Shown in pieces: positions 9,449-22,700 of a stretch of 64,000 bases of DNA (the stretch's first letter is position 1; every line of letters starts with the position of its first letter). The notes below the pieces were generated by a model, which did not search any database, was not told the origin of the DNA, and worked only from the letters and a program-made list of their open reading frames with translations. Source of the DNA: Azolla caroliniana (taxonomy: Eukaryota; Polypodiophyta); assembly GCA_043228905.1 (NCBI GenBank), contig JBHGNT010000020.1, forward strand, positions 7,998,001-8,062,000, given 5' to 3'. Made by a program: the position numbers and the translations under genes.

Positions 9449-12400
9449 CTAAATTCTAACCATCGGCTTAAATAAATATTTATGTGTTGAGTAGAACCAC
9501 TCCGCCTTATCAAAATGTTGTCTATAAAATATACCTATGTCCCAAATGGCATGAAACTCCAAACGCTTAAGCTCTGCTTGATGCGTATTACCTTTTATAA
9601 TATCCAAAAACCCTCTGAGATTATGCACAATCTCTATCCAAATTCCTGAAATTATTTGGGTAGGTCTTTCAGTTACATTTTGAAATACCTTCAAACATCA
9701 AGCCTTCCAAATATACCAAATTGTAATACTACGTACCACTTGCCATATTTGAGGTTTATCAGTTTGTATTTGTGGATTCAGAGGGATCAATTTTTTTTCC
9801 ATCAAACCATGTCTCATCACAATAGCATCTACAACCTCCTCCTGTTTATATACCATAGGTTTATCATGTACCATCGCCCATAATATTGCACCCCATGTAT
9901 ATACTACTTTAGGATATACTAGAGTTAATAATTTTATGATTCATTTCCATATGTCTAGAGCAAAACCACAACTCCACAAACAATGTTTAGCAGTCTCTAT
10001 TACATCTGTACAGAAAGGGCACATCTTGTCTACATTTCCTTTTCGCCACCCATTAACTGGTATAATAGCATTATGAACCAACAACCATCGAAAACAAACA
10101 ATTTTCCTACTTATCTTTATACCCCATAGCATTTCCAAAATTATTTGAGATGTTGTGGAGAAAGTATATTTCGTCTCCCAACAACATTTGCAATTGGTTC
10201 TTTCCATGATCTAGCACCTAATATTTTTCCTATCACAGAATATTGAAAGAATGGCACGTATTTGATGTGATCTTGCACCCACACCTTCCAATAGAGTTCT
10301 CCAGGATCCAAGTTAATCTAGATATTGGTCTCCTTTCCATAATCCAAATCCTCCAAAAATAATTTACCTTTTGAGGATCCGGGTCTAAGACCCAATTTGA
10401 TCCATCATTTGCAATCACCCTCACTTCTTTATGCAAACAAAACCTAAACAAATCATTTTCCTTAGGTGTAAAGATTAACCTACCATCATCTTGTACATCA
10501 AAACTCATACACTCTTGTTCCCCAATATAGGCTTTAGGCTTTAACTCCAATTAAAACATCCAATGGAGTAAATAAACCCATCCACTTCTGTGTAGCAGAT
10601 CCAATTTGCATCTGAATATTAAAAAGGGCATTTTGTATTGCAGAATACATTATCTTCCTACCCCTCATATTACTAATTAGTATCATTTGTTGATCTATAG
10701 GTTTAGACAGAAATGTTGTTCATGCACCTATAGACTGTGTTGACCCACGATCTAATTCTTCCCATGCACATCTAGTATGCATTCCCAACATTTGTCCTCT
10801 CTGGTTAGTCAACCATGAATTCCAAATCAAGGGTTGTCTACAGAATTCAGATTCTGTTTTTGGCAATGTCTTAACTAAATCAAGAGAAATATATTTCCAT
10901 GCATTAAGAACACATCGACAAATCTCTCTTCCCAGTTTGTGGCAATAACCAATTTGTTATGTTCCATAAAAACCTATCTAAAACTAGGCCTCCAATCTCC
11001 ACCAATTTTGGGACAAAACTTTTGCAATTCATAAAACAACAATTGTTTCCAAGGTTCCAATCCTAGCAACAATCCTCGAATCACCAATTTTGCAATCAAA
11101 GCTTTGGACTGTTGTAATGGATTTACAATCCCTAATCCTCCTCGATCCAATGGCTTAACAATTGTGGACCATCATTACCAGACCACAAATAATTTCGGAT
11201 CAATCTTTGTAATTGTCCCATACATGATCTTGAAAAACTCCAACATGAAATAATATACCAAAGACTAGAAATCAAAACTTGATTAACGACTATCACTCTA
11301 CCCGCAAATGTTAGTTTAGCTTTACTCCAAAACAATAGTTTTTCCTAATTTTCAATAACAAAGAAGCAACATGAATTTCTGAAAAAATATTCAAACCTAC
11401 TTGACAGCCCAAATATCTAACTAAAGTGCCCTGAGGAATCCATCGAAAATTTGGATGAGGACTCCATTGTGGATTTGTGGAATTGGACGACACCAAAAAA
11501 CCCACTAATTTATTCCAATTAATTGATGCACCTAAAGCCATACAAATTTTTTGCACTGTTGTGTACATTTTCTGCAGATTATTATTCTGACCATCCAGAT
11601 ACAAACTTGTATCATCAGCAAATTCTACATCGACAACATTAGTCCCATCAATGGGCATTGTTATTCCTTTCAATCCAACCTCTTCAGCAGTCAAAAACAA
11701 ACTCATCGCTTCAGCAAAAAACAAAAATAAATATGGTACAAGTGGACATCCTTGTCGTACACTTTGGGAATTTGAAACTCATCACCTTTAACCCTTCCTG
11801 CCAAAACATCCAGATACAAACTTGTATCATCCAGATTATTATTTTGATCATCCAGATACAAACTTGTATCATCAACAAATTCTACATCGACAACATTAGT
11901 CCCATCAATGGGCATTGTTATTCCTTTCATTCCAACCTCTTCAGCAATCAAAAACAAACTCATCGCTTCAGCAAAAAACAAAAATAAATATGGTGCAAGT
12001 GGACAGCCTTGTCGTACACTTCAGGAATTTGAAACTCATCACCTTTAACCCCTCTTGCCAAAACAGAACTGCACGTTGAATTATACAGAGAAGACACTCC
12101 TATCACCCATTTCTCCGGAAAACCTAGTCTTACCAGAGTACCCTGACGGAACTCCCAATCAACTCAATCATATGCTTTTTCAAAGTCTAGTAACAAAATC
12201 ACTAAATCCTCTTTTTTCTTACGAGCCAAGGCAATGGCTTCCCAAAAAAAGGACAAATTATCCAGTATACTTCTTTCCTGAATAAAACCTGTTTGGGTGA
12301 TATGAATCAAATCATGTAAGAAAGGTTGCACTCTCAATGACAATGTTTTTGTGAAGATTTTATATATTGTATTTAGCAAAGTTATTGGTCTCCATTTTCT

Positions 12401-13930
12401 AATATCATCTGATATACCTTCAACCTTAAGTATTAAATAAATCAAGCCAATTGCCATATTACGAGGCATGTACCTAGTGTCCAAAATTTTTTGATAAGCT
12501 TTTGTTAAGTCTTCCCTAATATATTCCCAATATTTGAGGAAAAAATGTGGAGTAGTTCCATCCTCCCTTGGACAAGACATAAGACTTAAAACTCTAAGTG
12601 CATTATGTATTTCCATAATGTCAAAGGGCTTAAGTAATGGAACCTTCATTTCATTTGTGACTTTAGGCTTAATTTTGTCCCACGCACATTTCCTACTTGT
12701 GTGAACAGATTCGGTAGCAACTCCACCGGACAACAATTTAGCATAACAAGTAGTAGCAATTTGTACAATTTCTGACTCATCTTCTGTTAAGGAGCCATCT
12801 TCTCTCCTAAGTTGTTTAATCCCTACTACCGACCATTATGGTGCAACTTGGGGAAAAAACATCTTGTTTACTCTGTCGCCTACTTGTGTCCATTTTGAAG
12901 CAGAAGCTTCATATTGAAATTGTAAAATATTGTCCTCAATATTTTTTTAATTCCCATTTCGCATTATGTAAAGCATTTTCCGTCCATTCACACAATGGAT
13001 CCCTTTCTTGAAAATGTTGCAACGATGTCAAGGCACGATGTGTACAAATAATTTTCTATGTATATCTTTCCCTTTTCCCCTGTGCCCAAGAGATTAAGAA
13101 ACTACTAATATGTGATATTGTTAGGGCCACATTATCTTCCACATTTCCAATTTGCAATAAAGTTTGTCTCCATATATACATAACTTGTTCAGTAATTATG
13201 GATTATGTAAACAATTCCAGTGGAATCCTTATTCTCCATTGTTGCTTATGTTTTTTCCCATCATTAAGTTGTAATACAATTGGGGCATGATCGGAGAAAT
13301 TCGTACTTGGATACATGTCAACACTCCCTCCTATCTCCGCAAATAAATCATCAACATAAATCCTATCAATTCTTGATAGATTTGCCCCATCTAATCTTCT
13401 ATCAGACCTAGAAAACATTAAAGAATTATGCAATTTTCCAAAGGATGGTAAATGCCAAACATCCAACAACCTTCTACTTATAGTAATTTTTTCCCATGCG
13501 GATAATTCTAAACCATGCACTATTGCTCCACCTTCACCACTCCTATCCTCGGGATCCTCAATCATATAAAGTCTCTTGTTATACACCAATGATCTACAAC
13601 TGGCAATGAACTATCCAATTCAATCCACATCTTTAATTGTTCTCTAGAAGAATTAGGAGCATACAAATTCAGAAAGCCAACCTTTTTATTAGGAAATTTC
13701 ATGATAACATATTGTGCTCTTCCTAACAACAAATTTCCTACATCCAACAAATTGCCATATATCACGAATAGGCATACAGAATCCACCTTGAAGTTGTGGC
13801 CATATGCTGGAACCCACAACATTTCCCAGTTTCCAAGCAGTAATGAACCATAGACTTTAGTACAGCTTTCATTTAGATGATGTTCTTGTAACATCGCTAT
13901 GTCCACTTGCCCAATTATACATTTATGCAA
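9449..13930 (-). pseudogene. LINE ORF2: endonuclease, reverse transcriptase, zf-RVT, broken
   Basis: The endonuclease half (13930-13203) has QEHHLNES, LNLYAPNSSREQ and the catalytic SDHAPIVLQL, in two frames. The reverse transcriptase begins near 12736 with FDIMEIHNALRVLSLMSCPR, WRPITLLNTIYKIFTK and TGFIQERSILDN, then ILLLDFEKAYD. The palm motif FADDTSLYLD lies at about 11620 and again, as FVDDTSLYLD, at about 11880, because this part is tandemly duplicated. The zf-RVT domain reads KMCPFCTDVIETAKHCLWSC at about 10010. The final segment (9694-9449) lies just before the poly(A). ORF2 would nick DNA and reverse transcribe the element RNA at the target; many stops and shifts rule that out here. 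Confidence 0.8.
11592..12066. repeat. Tandem duplication (257-bp period) in the LINE RT
   Basis: The block starting catccagatacaaac at 11592 begins again at 11849 and runs with few differences to about 12066. A third short copy of the first 25 bases lies at about 11807. The unit holds the RT palm motif. Since 257 is not a multiple of three, the duplication breaks the frame. Confidence 0.88.
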
Positions 13931-14020
13931 CCATTGCCGAAATCTCCATTTATATTTTTTTCATAAGGATCTCCTAAGACCCTGAACATTCCAAGAAATA
14001 ATCTTCATATTTACACAAAT

Positions 14021-15473
14021 TTAGACAATAATCTTTTTTTCTTTCAAACATCGATTCCTGTCTTCTTGAGACATATCTTGATACTTAATCATTCTTCTAA
14101 AAGAGATGTGATCTTTACTAAATGCATTAGTCTGCTTATGTACTCTCTGAGTGGAAATCTTACTATCACTTCCTTGAAAATGTTCAACTAATGATTTCGT
14201 GGAAGTTCTCCAATCATTAGCATCCTTCATGAAAGGATTATGATCCTTCAACAAATGCTTGGACATGGATCTTGTCCACCTCCCTTCAAACGAAGGCAAG
14301 GTTCCAATGTTAACTACCCGATTTTTAGTTTGTAGTTCCCCTACAATCTCTTGTCCATTCATTGTTTCCGATACATTAATCGGAATGATAGCATTCTCAG
14401 CATATAAAACCATTTCACAACTACATCCTTCTTGATGTTCTTTATTATATACTTGAATGTCAAGTTTAGGATCATCTGGTCTTGATTGTATTCCATCCAC
14501 AATCTCCTTGCCAGGACACCTATTGCTAGGTACTTCCATATTTCCCAAATCTTCAATCATTTGAGTTTGTCCATCTTCTACGTTGGTTAACAAATTGTAT
14601 ATATTATCCTTAGGTTGCCATTTGAATTTATCATGACTTGTTTTTTTTATCATGTGTCTTTTGGCAACTTGAACCCAAGAGCCGCCAACACTTGTTTGTG
14701 GCTCATCATTTACAACATGTATTCACCCTTTCCTTGACAAGGAGCATTCATTAGCTAAATGTCCCATTCTTTTACATAAATAACATTGATTTGGTAACCC
14801 AGCATATAAAATTTTGTCTCTTTCCACATCCCCCATTTTCCAAACAAGGTAATTTCACATATTCCGGCAATGGTTTTCCTCTAGTACATAATAATTTAAC
14901 TGTTGGTATTCCAAATATTTGTCCGTCTTTGTTATGTATATAGGCATCTAATACTGTAACTCCAATTAAACCCCTTGATTGATGCAACAGATGATGACAT
15001 TCCTTGGGCAATCCCAGAAAACTCGCAGTTAGAACCAAAAAATCATGTTGGGTCTCTCTCATAGGGTCAAAACCATGTTTCCATTCTTGAAATTTAACCC
15101 ATGCTCCTCGTATATCAACAAATTTCATAGCAAGTAATACCCGGACAAATGCCTCATCTTGAAACTCGGCATCATAACAGCCTCTTCCTAGAAATTGCAC
15201 ATCTTCAATACGGCCAATTTCAGCCTGCAATCAAGCCTGTAGCAAGTGCCTCAACTCTTGACGATTTGGCCGGAGACCTAAAACTTGTATGATTAGAGAA
15301 ATTTGTTGCAATAGGTGGATCTCTTCTCTCATCTCTACTTGTTCTTGTTCTGATAGTTGAAGCTCGACCATCAGCCCCGCAACAGGTTGAAAATCGGGAA
15401 GCGATTCACGGGATCCTCCCATTGTCGTAGCTGCCTGGGCCTTTGTCATTTTCTCAGCCAACACAGTAGCCAA
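14021..15473 (-). pseudogene. LINE ORF1 (DUF4283-like domain and zinc knuckle), broken
   Basis: The minus strand opens with MATVLAEKMTKAQAATTMGG at 15473. A stop near 15231 separates this from the next segment (15230-14772), which contains AEFQDEAFVRVLLAMKFVDI and AWVKFQEWKHGFDP, the pattern of the DUF4283/gag-like domain of plant L1 ORF1. A frame change then leads into a CCHC-like stretch (LPNQCYLCKRMGH, near 14800-14770). A 210-codon segment at 14653-14021 is the C-terminal part. ORF1 proteins bind element RNA. At least two lesions make this copy non-functional. Confidence 0.7.
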
Positions 15474-15603
15474 TTCACCTCAATCTTTGTGCATTAACTA
15501 CATAAACGGGAATTCCCACAATGAGATGTACAAAGAAGTTAGAAAAGTCTTCTCACACAGCATCATATCCTCCCTGGCTTAGGTCCCGTTCAAGAGTAGC
15601 ACA

Positions 15604-16730
15604 CACATGTGCATTTAACACAACACGAAAATTTTGGGGTGACTTACCTCTTTTACATTGGGGTGGGCAATCACCCTAAAACTGAATAGCACATTTCGTT
15701 CTATTTATGTCTTCATGTGTCATGCTACGTCAAGGATGTGCTTAACACTAAGTTTATTTTTAGTATTTTTAAAGAAATGTGAAACACATCTAACAACAAA
15801 AGCATTTAGAAGTTTTTTCAATGTTTCCATTACCTTCTTATATTTAGAAGCTTCAATGTATATTTGACAAATTTGGTTATTCATGGCTTATTTTTCCCTT
15901 TATGATTATCCAACATCTATTAAGATCTCAATCGAGAATATATGTTCATTCACTTTAATCTTGTGATAGTTGTCGATTTCTATTACCTCATTTATTTAAT
16001 ATACTTGACATTCCTATCTTCCATTTCATGTGATAGATTTACATACTCCATTGATGTGCATCCAACATTTTAATTTGAAACTTCAAATTGGTCGTCTACC
16101 ATTGCACATTGACAGCTATATATCTCACAAATATTACACCAGTTCATGTCTCAAATCAATAATATATATATCCACGAGCAAGAGCAAAAATACTTTAAAA
16201 ACCTTGAAGGTAAGCTCTAAATTTCAGAAATAAAGAGAGCAATAGAATGTTTGATTTACACTTGTAAGCTAAAGAGAAGACAAAGATGAAAACTCAAGTA
16301 AACCTGCACTCCATCCACCATACAATAATTTGGATACACGAGTTCCATGGATTTCTAAAAATATTACATTTTGAACCTTTCGCCATACCAATCATACAAT
16401 TATTATGTATGTCAGTGGAGTCAATGGATCCACTACTGACTTGAAGTTCTACCATTATCTCTACAATACATTTGGCCCAGAGGTGATTTATAAAATACAC
16501 ATTTTAAATAAAGAATGTTATTTATACACATTGGAGACCTTTGAAAGCTGGTTCCATGCCTCTTGTTGAACTGAGAAATAACAGAGTCAAGAGTGTTATG
16601 TACTAAAGGGAAACAAACAATCTGAAACCAGTCTTTCACAGCCCAGCTGTTTAGGAAGATTTATGGATCTGCTAAGAAGTTGTGAACACGTCTAATGAGG
16701 TTATTTATTTACTTATCATGATTATAGTTG
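15604..16730. other. No gene recognised; 3' flank of the AAE gene
   Basis: AT-rich sequence between the LINE and the stop codon of the acyl-ACP synthetase gene. The part next to 16731 must hold its 3' UTR. AATAAA-type signals on the minus strand lie at about 16704-16709 and near 16506, but I cannot say which is used. No other coding segment is visible. Confidence 0.5.
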
Positions 16731-19700
16731 TCAGGTGTGTTGTTTAAACATATTATCAATCTCCGATTTGTACTTGTCTGCAATAGTATTTCGCCGCATT
16801 TTCATGGTGGGTGTCAGCAATCCACTCTCAATCTACAAAAACAAACAAAATTATTTTCAGAAACTAGCTCAAATGAAGTTGTCTATCTACTTTTAACACG
16901 GTGATATTCTAAAAAATTTATGTAAAAGATGGCAAAGCTGTGACTGGTCCAATAGTTTGTGTTTACTACATTCTTACATTTATTTATGAAAGGCTGTATG
17001 TTTTACATACTGATTGAACATGGTCAAAAGCTTCAACCTAGCACAAACTATTTGGATCCTTACACGAGGGTAAAGCTCTAATAGTTGCAAAGTGCTATGT
17101 GAGAGGTAGATAATAAAAAAATACCCTTCACTCGAGATTGAAAATTATAATGCATGTTAGAAGGAAAACGAGATGTATATGATAGTCTCTACGAGAGTTT
17201 AAATGGCTTATGACACCCTAGAAAGGATATATCACATTTGCTCTATGATATCATGGATATATGAAAGTCTAAATAAAATTACAATAAAATATCTCATGGA
17301 GTACATCAAATGTCAAGGTGAGATTTCAAAAAACAAACAATATGTATGAAAAGCCCAAGTAACAGGATATCAAGGCAGCTATATTATAACAACTGCCATA
17401 TTTGATGCCAATACAAACAAATAACCAACAAAAAATATATATATGTTTTATTTGAAGCTTACAGTTAATGGTTCAGCTAGTAGATAAATTGGACCAATTG
17501 AAGCTGCACATTTCGAGGTGCTGTAAAAGTAACGCAATGGATTGAGCCTTGATAAATATAAGTTGAAAACAGAAAACAGTATATGCTGAATTAAGGAGAC
17601 AATTACGAAAAATGAACAATACAGACTATTTTTTCAACTCTTGGCGGATGAAAGCTTCCGTTTTAGGTAAAAGGATGGATTCCAATTGTAGCTCTTCGTA
17701 GTTAGGTACTATTAATGCTCCAAGCCTCCGTTGATCCTGTACACATTCATTAGTATTGGTGCAACGACAATAAAAGTAATTATAAGTGTATGTTCATATC
17801 AAAATCCGATACTGAACAATGGAAATCTAATATTACAGTAGATAATGTAGGATCCATAAACAACTCTTTTCCAGATCCAAAATGGATGTTTTTCGCAAGC
17901 AAGCATTTTGCTCTGCCAGGAAATATTTAGGGGTCTCCATAACTAGCATGATTTATTGTCTAGTAGATGGAAATAGCTGCATGCATGTTTACCAATAAGA
18001 ATCCTTAGGTGGTAAGATGGTTGATCAGTACCTGGCCCACTAGCATGATTTGATGAATGTACCTACTTTGAATTGCAGCTTCCTCTATGTGTGTTGGATC
18101 AACATTCTCACCTGAACATAGATATACATATAGCCGAATTACTATGACTGAATTTCACAGCCATGATGCTTAACACTCTTGTAGATCTGTAATATAACCT
18201 TTCGTGATGGTGAAAACATGTAAACCTACACTGAGAACCACATCAACAGATCTTTCTCTGCCTTTCCGCACAATCCACTTCTAATGTGAAAAATAATTTA
18301 ATTTATATAAATACATATATTAAAAACACAAATACATGTATAATCTACCCTAAAACACAAGTCCACAGGCTAATATCGAAGCATCTTATTGCTCAGTACC
18401 GAAGAACAATTCAAGATGGAGATGCGGTATACTCATAGAAATATTTACTTTATGCAAATCTGTATTTTTGCTTCAGGTATGCATATAGAAATGAGTATTT
18501 TAAGTAAATTATGTATTTTTCTAAGCTTCAGGTATGCACATAGAAAAGTATATTTTATGTCAATTACATATTTTCCTAAACTTTGAAAGGCCAAACAGTA
18601 AGGTAAGAACCATTTGTAGCTTTGGTTCAAACTTTATTGAGATGAGACAAGTAGAGATCATTGCATTGAGCAGTGGAGACATGAAATTAGAAATATTTGT
18701 AATGTTCAACCAACCATTTGATAAGACAATTGTGTCCTTGGCACGCCCATCAAGCACTATAACCCCACCACAAGAACGTGCTGAACCAGTCTCCCAATAA
18801 GGTGCTATCCAGCCAAGGTCACCAGTATCAAACCAGCCACCCATGTCCACCACTTCAGTTGTTGCTTCTGGATCCTGAGCACACAAACATGATGTGTTCC
18901 TTACAAGAACCATATATAACAGAATGTTGAGTTTCTCAAAGATTGCAGTCTGCTTAAATATAACCTTGTAGTAGCCCTTCATTATCTGCGGCCCACGCAC
19001 TTTAACCAAGCCCCTGACTCCTGGCAAGACTTCTTCCCCAGAATCAGGATCAACAACTTTTATTTCTGTTTCAGGTAGGGATATACCAACTGACCCTAAA
19101 ACCTGCGGCATAAAAGTTTACTGCTACCCCCTGAGTAAAGAATCATGGGATAGCCAAACTTGAAACTTACTAAAATTTCATCTTTCTCTATTTGCCAAAT
19201 GTTGTTGCATATGTTTTAATCACTATGTCAGGACTTTCATGGCAGTTGGTCTGCAGTTGCAAGCATAGAATATTGTTCTAATATACATATAGAACACTAA
19301 GGTTTCATAGCTTCATGAAATTTAAGTCTTAACCCATACAAAGTATTTGGATAAACCAGCTCATTGACCAAAATATTAAGATATCAAATATGGAGCATGA
19401 AAATTGCTGAGTTTAAGCATTGAATTGCTAGATTGACAACAGATTGAGGATGAAATCGCTGAACCTAACAACAGGAATTGCTGAATTTGACCACTTCAGG
19501 CAAAGGTGAGAGCCGATGACTGAGAAATTATAAAGTCACAGTGTATGATCGTAGGAAACAGCTAACTTACTGAATAGGGAGTGCATTGGAATAATACAAC
19601 TACGATTTTGCACAATCCTTGCGAAAGATGTGGCAACGTTATCTGTTTAGAGAAATGCTCATTTGAGTGCACGTTGTCATACTCTTTTCTTTTCTGAAAC

Positions 19701-22700
19701 ATTTATTTAAGTGCTATGCAGGAATTTTGGGAGTAAGAAAGATGCATTTGTAATACATCCCGCATTCCCTGCATAAGAGGTGTACCCAAACCCCCTAAAA
19801 TTTGTTTCAACATGGAGGATTGAGAGATACTAGAAAATCCCATACGCCATTAAGTAAAATTGTCTTAAATTGTAAAATAAACTGCAATGCTGTATCAACA
19901 GCATAACAGAAGTTGTTTGGCAATATAAACTGGAAGTTACCAAGCAATGTGAACTAGAAGTTCAGGAACTTCATGGTCAAATTATCGAAGCTGTAAAGAG
20001 AATCTGACTAAGAATTAGTATTGAGCCCAGGTCTTTCGCTAAGAAAATTTTATGCAGTTGAATCATATAACCATCACAGAAAAATACAACCCAAAGACAT
20101 TAAAAATCCAGAATTAAAATAAGAAAAAATATACATTATTTGAAGGACGTCGAGCAGAAACAACTGGTGAGGTCTCAGTCAGCCCATAACCATTCAATAT
20201 CGTGATGTCAATTGCCTGTTAGAGAATAGATAAATAATCTTAATTCATTTATTATTCATTTGTAATGGCAATGGAAGCCAAAGAAAGACCAAAGGGGATG
20301 GTTTGACCTCAAAAAACTTATCAACATGGGACGGTAAGCTTCCTCCACCACTGATACCAATCTGAACTTCAATACAGTATTTTAAGCACCCAAACATTAA
20401 GATACAGCAGTATGATCACTATATGAAAATCAACAAAATATCATCTCCCGTTCTAAGGAGCTAATTTTACCTTTTTAATACCCAATGCTGCGTATATCTT
20501 CTTGTATACAAGAATTTTTGCCAACATATGAATGGGAAGCAAAATCAGAGACATTATTCGAGCAACAACCCACTCACAAGCAGAAAAGATGGCTGATGGC
20601 TTTATCTTTGCTTGAGCTAAGACTCTTCCCTGTACACGGGTAAACCAATGTACTTTCAATCCATGGACTCTTTTAACTCAATAGGGGAATCCAGGTGTAC
20701 ACAGTTATTCATAAAGTATGACCTCATATACTCGTTTCCAATCCTTGTACATCATACTGGCACTGATTAGTGTGATAGCAATGAATTTTCTCATTTTGTT
20801 AGCAGATAAAAGTTGCTTCTGAACTCCACTGTCGAAGTAAATTAGAATTTGATCAACCTTCCCGTATATTATAAGATCCAAACTTCAGGAAAATATGAAT
20901 CATTTCTATGAGTCCTATATACATTTGGGAATCCATGTCCATATAGGGGATTCAGATTTTAATATATTCCTCCTATGTTACATTCCATTGACATAGGATT
21001 TAGATTATATTTTCCATACTTCCCCCTTTTTCTACTCACTTTTGCGGCAATTGACATCATTATGACAGACCACTTTTCATGCAGACCATCTCACCATTAA
21101 CTAGTTTGCTCGTTGTGATTTCTGCCAGGCTAAGATACCTTTTGCTTCAGCCATGCACAAATGGCTCTTATGTAAAAGAAAGTACGTTTAAACATGTCAT
21201 TGATGTGAGAGAAGTTTGTAGTAAATCTACACTTAAGTTCATCTTCTACACAGTCCATATTTTTAAACAGGCCATTTAAATCACAGACAGGATCCATTAA
21301 TATATATGAAATGGGTTTCTGCCATCTGAAATTTTACCTGTATAAGGTCTCATACACCAGTGGCACTGACACGAAATAGTCAGGAGAATACTTCTTCAGA
21401 TCTTCCTGAAATATTTTTACAAGTAACACCATTTAGTGAAAATAGCTAAGTAATCCATGAGAAAAACGGAAGGCATAAGCCTCGTTTTAATATGTACACT
21501 GAAATGGAACTGGAAGAAACTACAACTTATAATCTGATTGCATGTTCCTCATGAACTATCAAAAACATAGAAACTAAATAGCTTTGTACAAAAACCTTCA
21601 GACTCTTCACATTGGTGTAAACTTGCTCAATCCCTTTAGCCAGGGAAAAATACTCAGAGGATCGCTCATACATGTGCCATGGTGGGAGCAAGCTGACAAA
21701 TCTGTCTCCTGGCTTCAGATCAATAACTGCTCCTAAATGCCAAATCTGCAAGCGAAAGAAGAGTCCTATCAAAAATTCCTTTTGGGCAGGTTATACCGGC
21801 ACTCTCACTAGCTCAATCACAAACCTGATGCAGAAGGTTAGCATGGGTGAGCATCACACCCTTGGGATTTCCAGTGGTTCCACTGGTATATACAAGTGTT
21901 GCTACATCATCTAGTTTTATGTGCTCACAGTGTATTGCAGCTGCAAAATTAAGTAATGGACATTAAAATACTGAGTATAACTTCCTTCGAGAGATGAGAC
22001 TGTGTTTCTCGGAAATTCCACATGTATTGCAGTTACTAATAAGTACATCCCCCTGGCTCATGTAAATTTATGTGCTCAAAATGTGTTGCAGCTGCAAAAT
22101 TAGGTAATGGGCATTATAAATACTGAGTACAGCTTCCTTAGTAGATGAGCCTGTGTTTTCATAATAAAATATTTCGAAATTCCACACTTATTGCAGTTCC
22201 TAATAAGCACATCCCCCTGGCTCATGTAGTTTTATGTGCTCACAATGTGTTGCAACTGCAAAATTAAGTCCTTGAAATAAATACTGAGTACAGCTTCCTT
22301 ATAGAGATGAGCCTGTGTTTTCATAATAAAATACTTCGCAATCCCACCCTTATTGCAGTTCATAATAAGCACATACCCCTGGCTTATAGAACAAGAATTA
22401 GAGCCCATGAGCCAATCCATGAGCGTGATATTCTTCATGTGAGGAAGGTTTCTTCATTTTCTGTAATCCTGTGGCCTCAAGCTCTTATTATAAATCCCAG
22501 CCAACCTCTCTCATTCATTGATCATAAATTAATGGCAATTTAAACATGACTACAAGGTTAGGAATCAAATGCAGAGCCAATAATGAGAAACGGCGCCATG
22601 AAAACAATGAATACCTATTTAAGTGAATTCTACAAATGGTATGTGCAGTTAGATTCTCATGGCTCAAAGAATTTTGACTGCATCCGAAGATGTCAAAAAC

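Larger units (their letters stand above)
9360..15591 (-). mobile_element. L1-type LINE, near full length, inactive
   Basis: Minus-strand non-LTR retrotransposon of about 6.2 kb. In order: ORF1 (15473-14021), ORF2 endonuclease (13930-13203), reverse transcriptase (12736-11130), C-terminal region with zf-RVT (10550-9449), then a poly(A) tail seen as T8 on the plus strand at 9361-9368. Directly beyond the tail is aagagtaacaca (9340-9351); at the other end is aagagtagcaca (15592-15603). This 12-base match with one difference is a good candidate target-site duplication and would fix the 5' end at about 15591. Every reading frame carries stops or shifts, so the copy is dead. Confidence 0.8.

Noticed and set aside
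17463-17520. Apparent frameshift in exon 17 of the AAE gene (the CSF-like reading runs into TGA)
   Set aside because: Using the donor at 17626/17627 the exon is read in another frame ([19 protein letters not shown]) and joins both neighbours in phase; the gene is intact.
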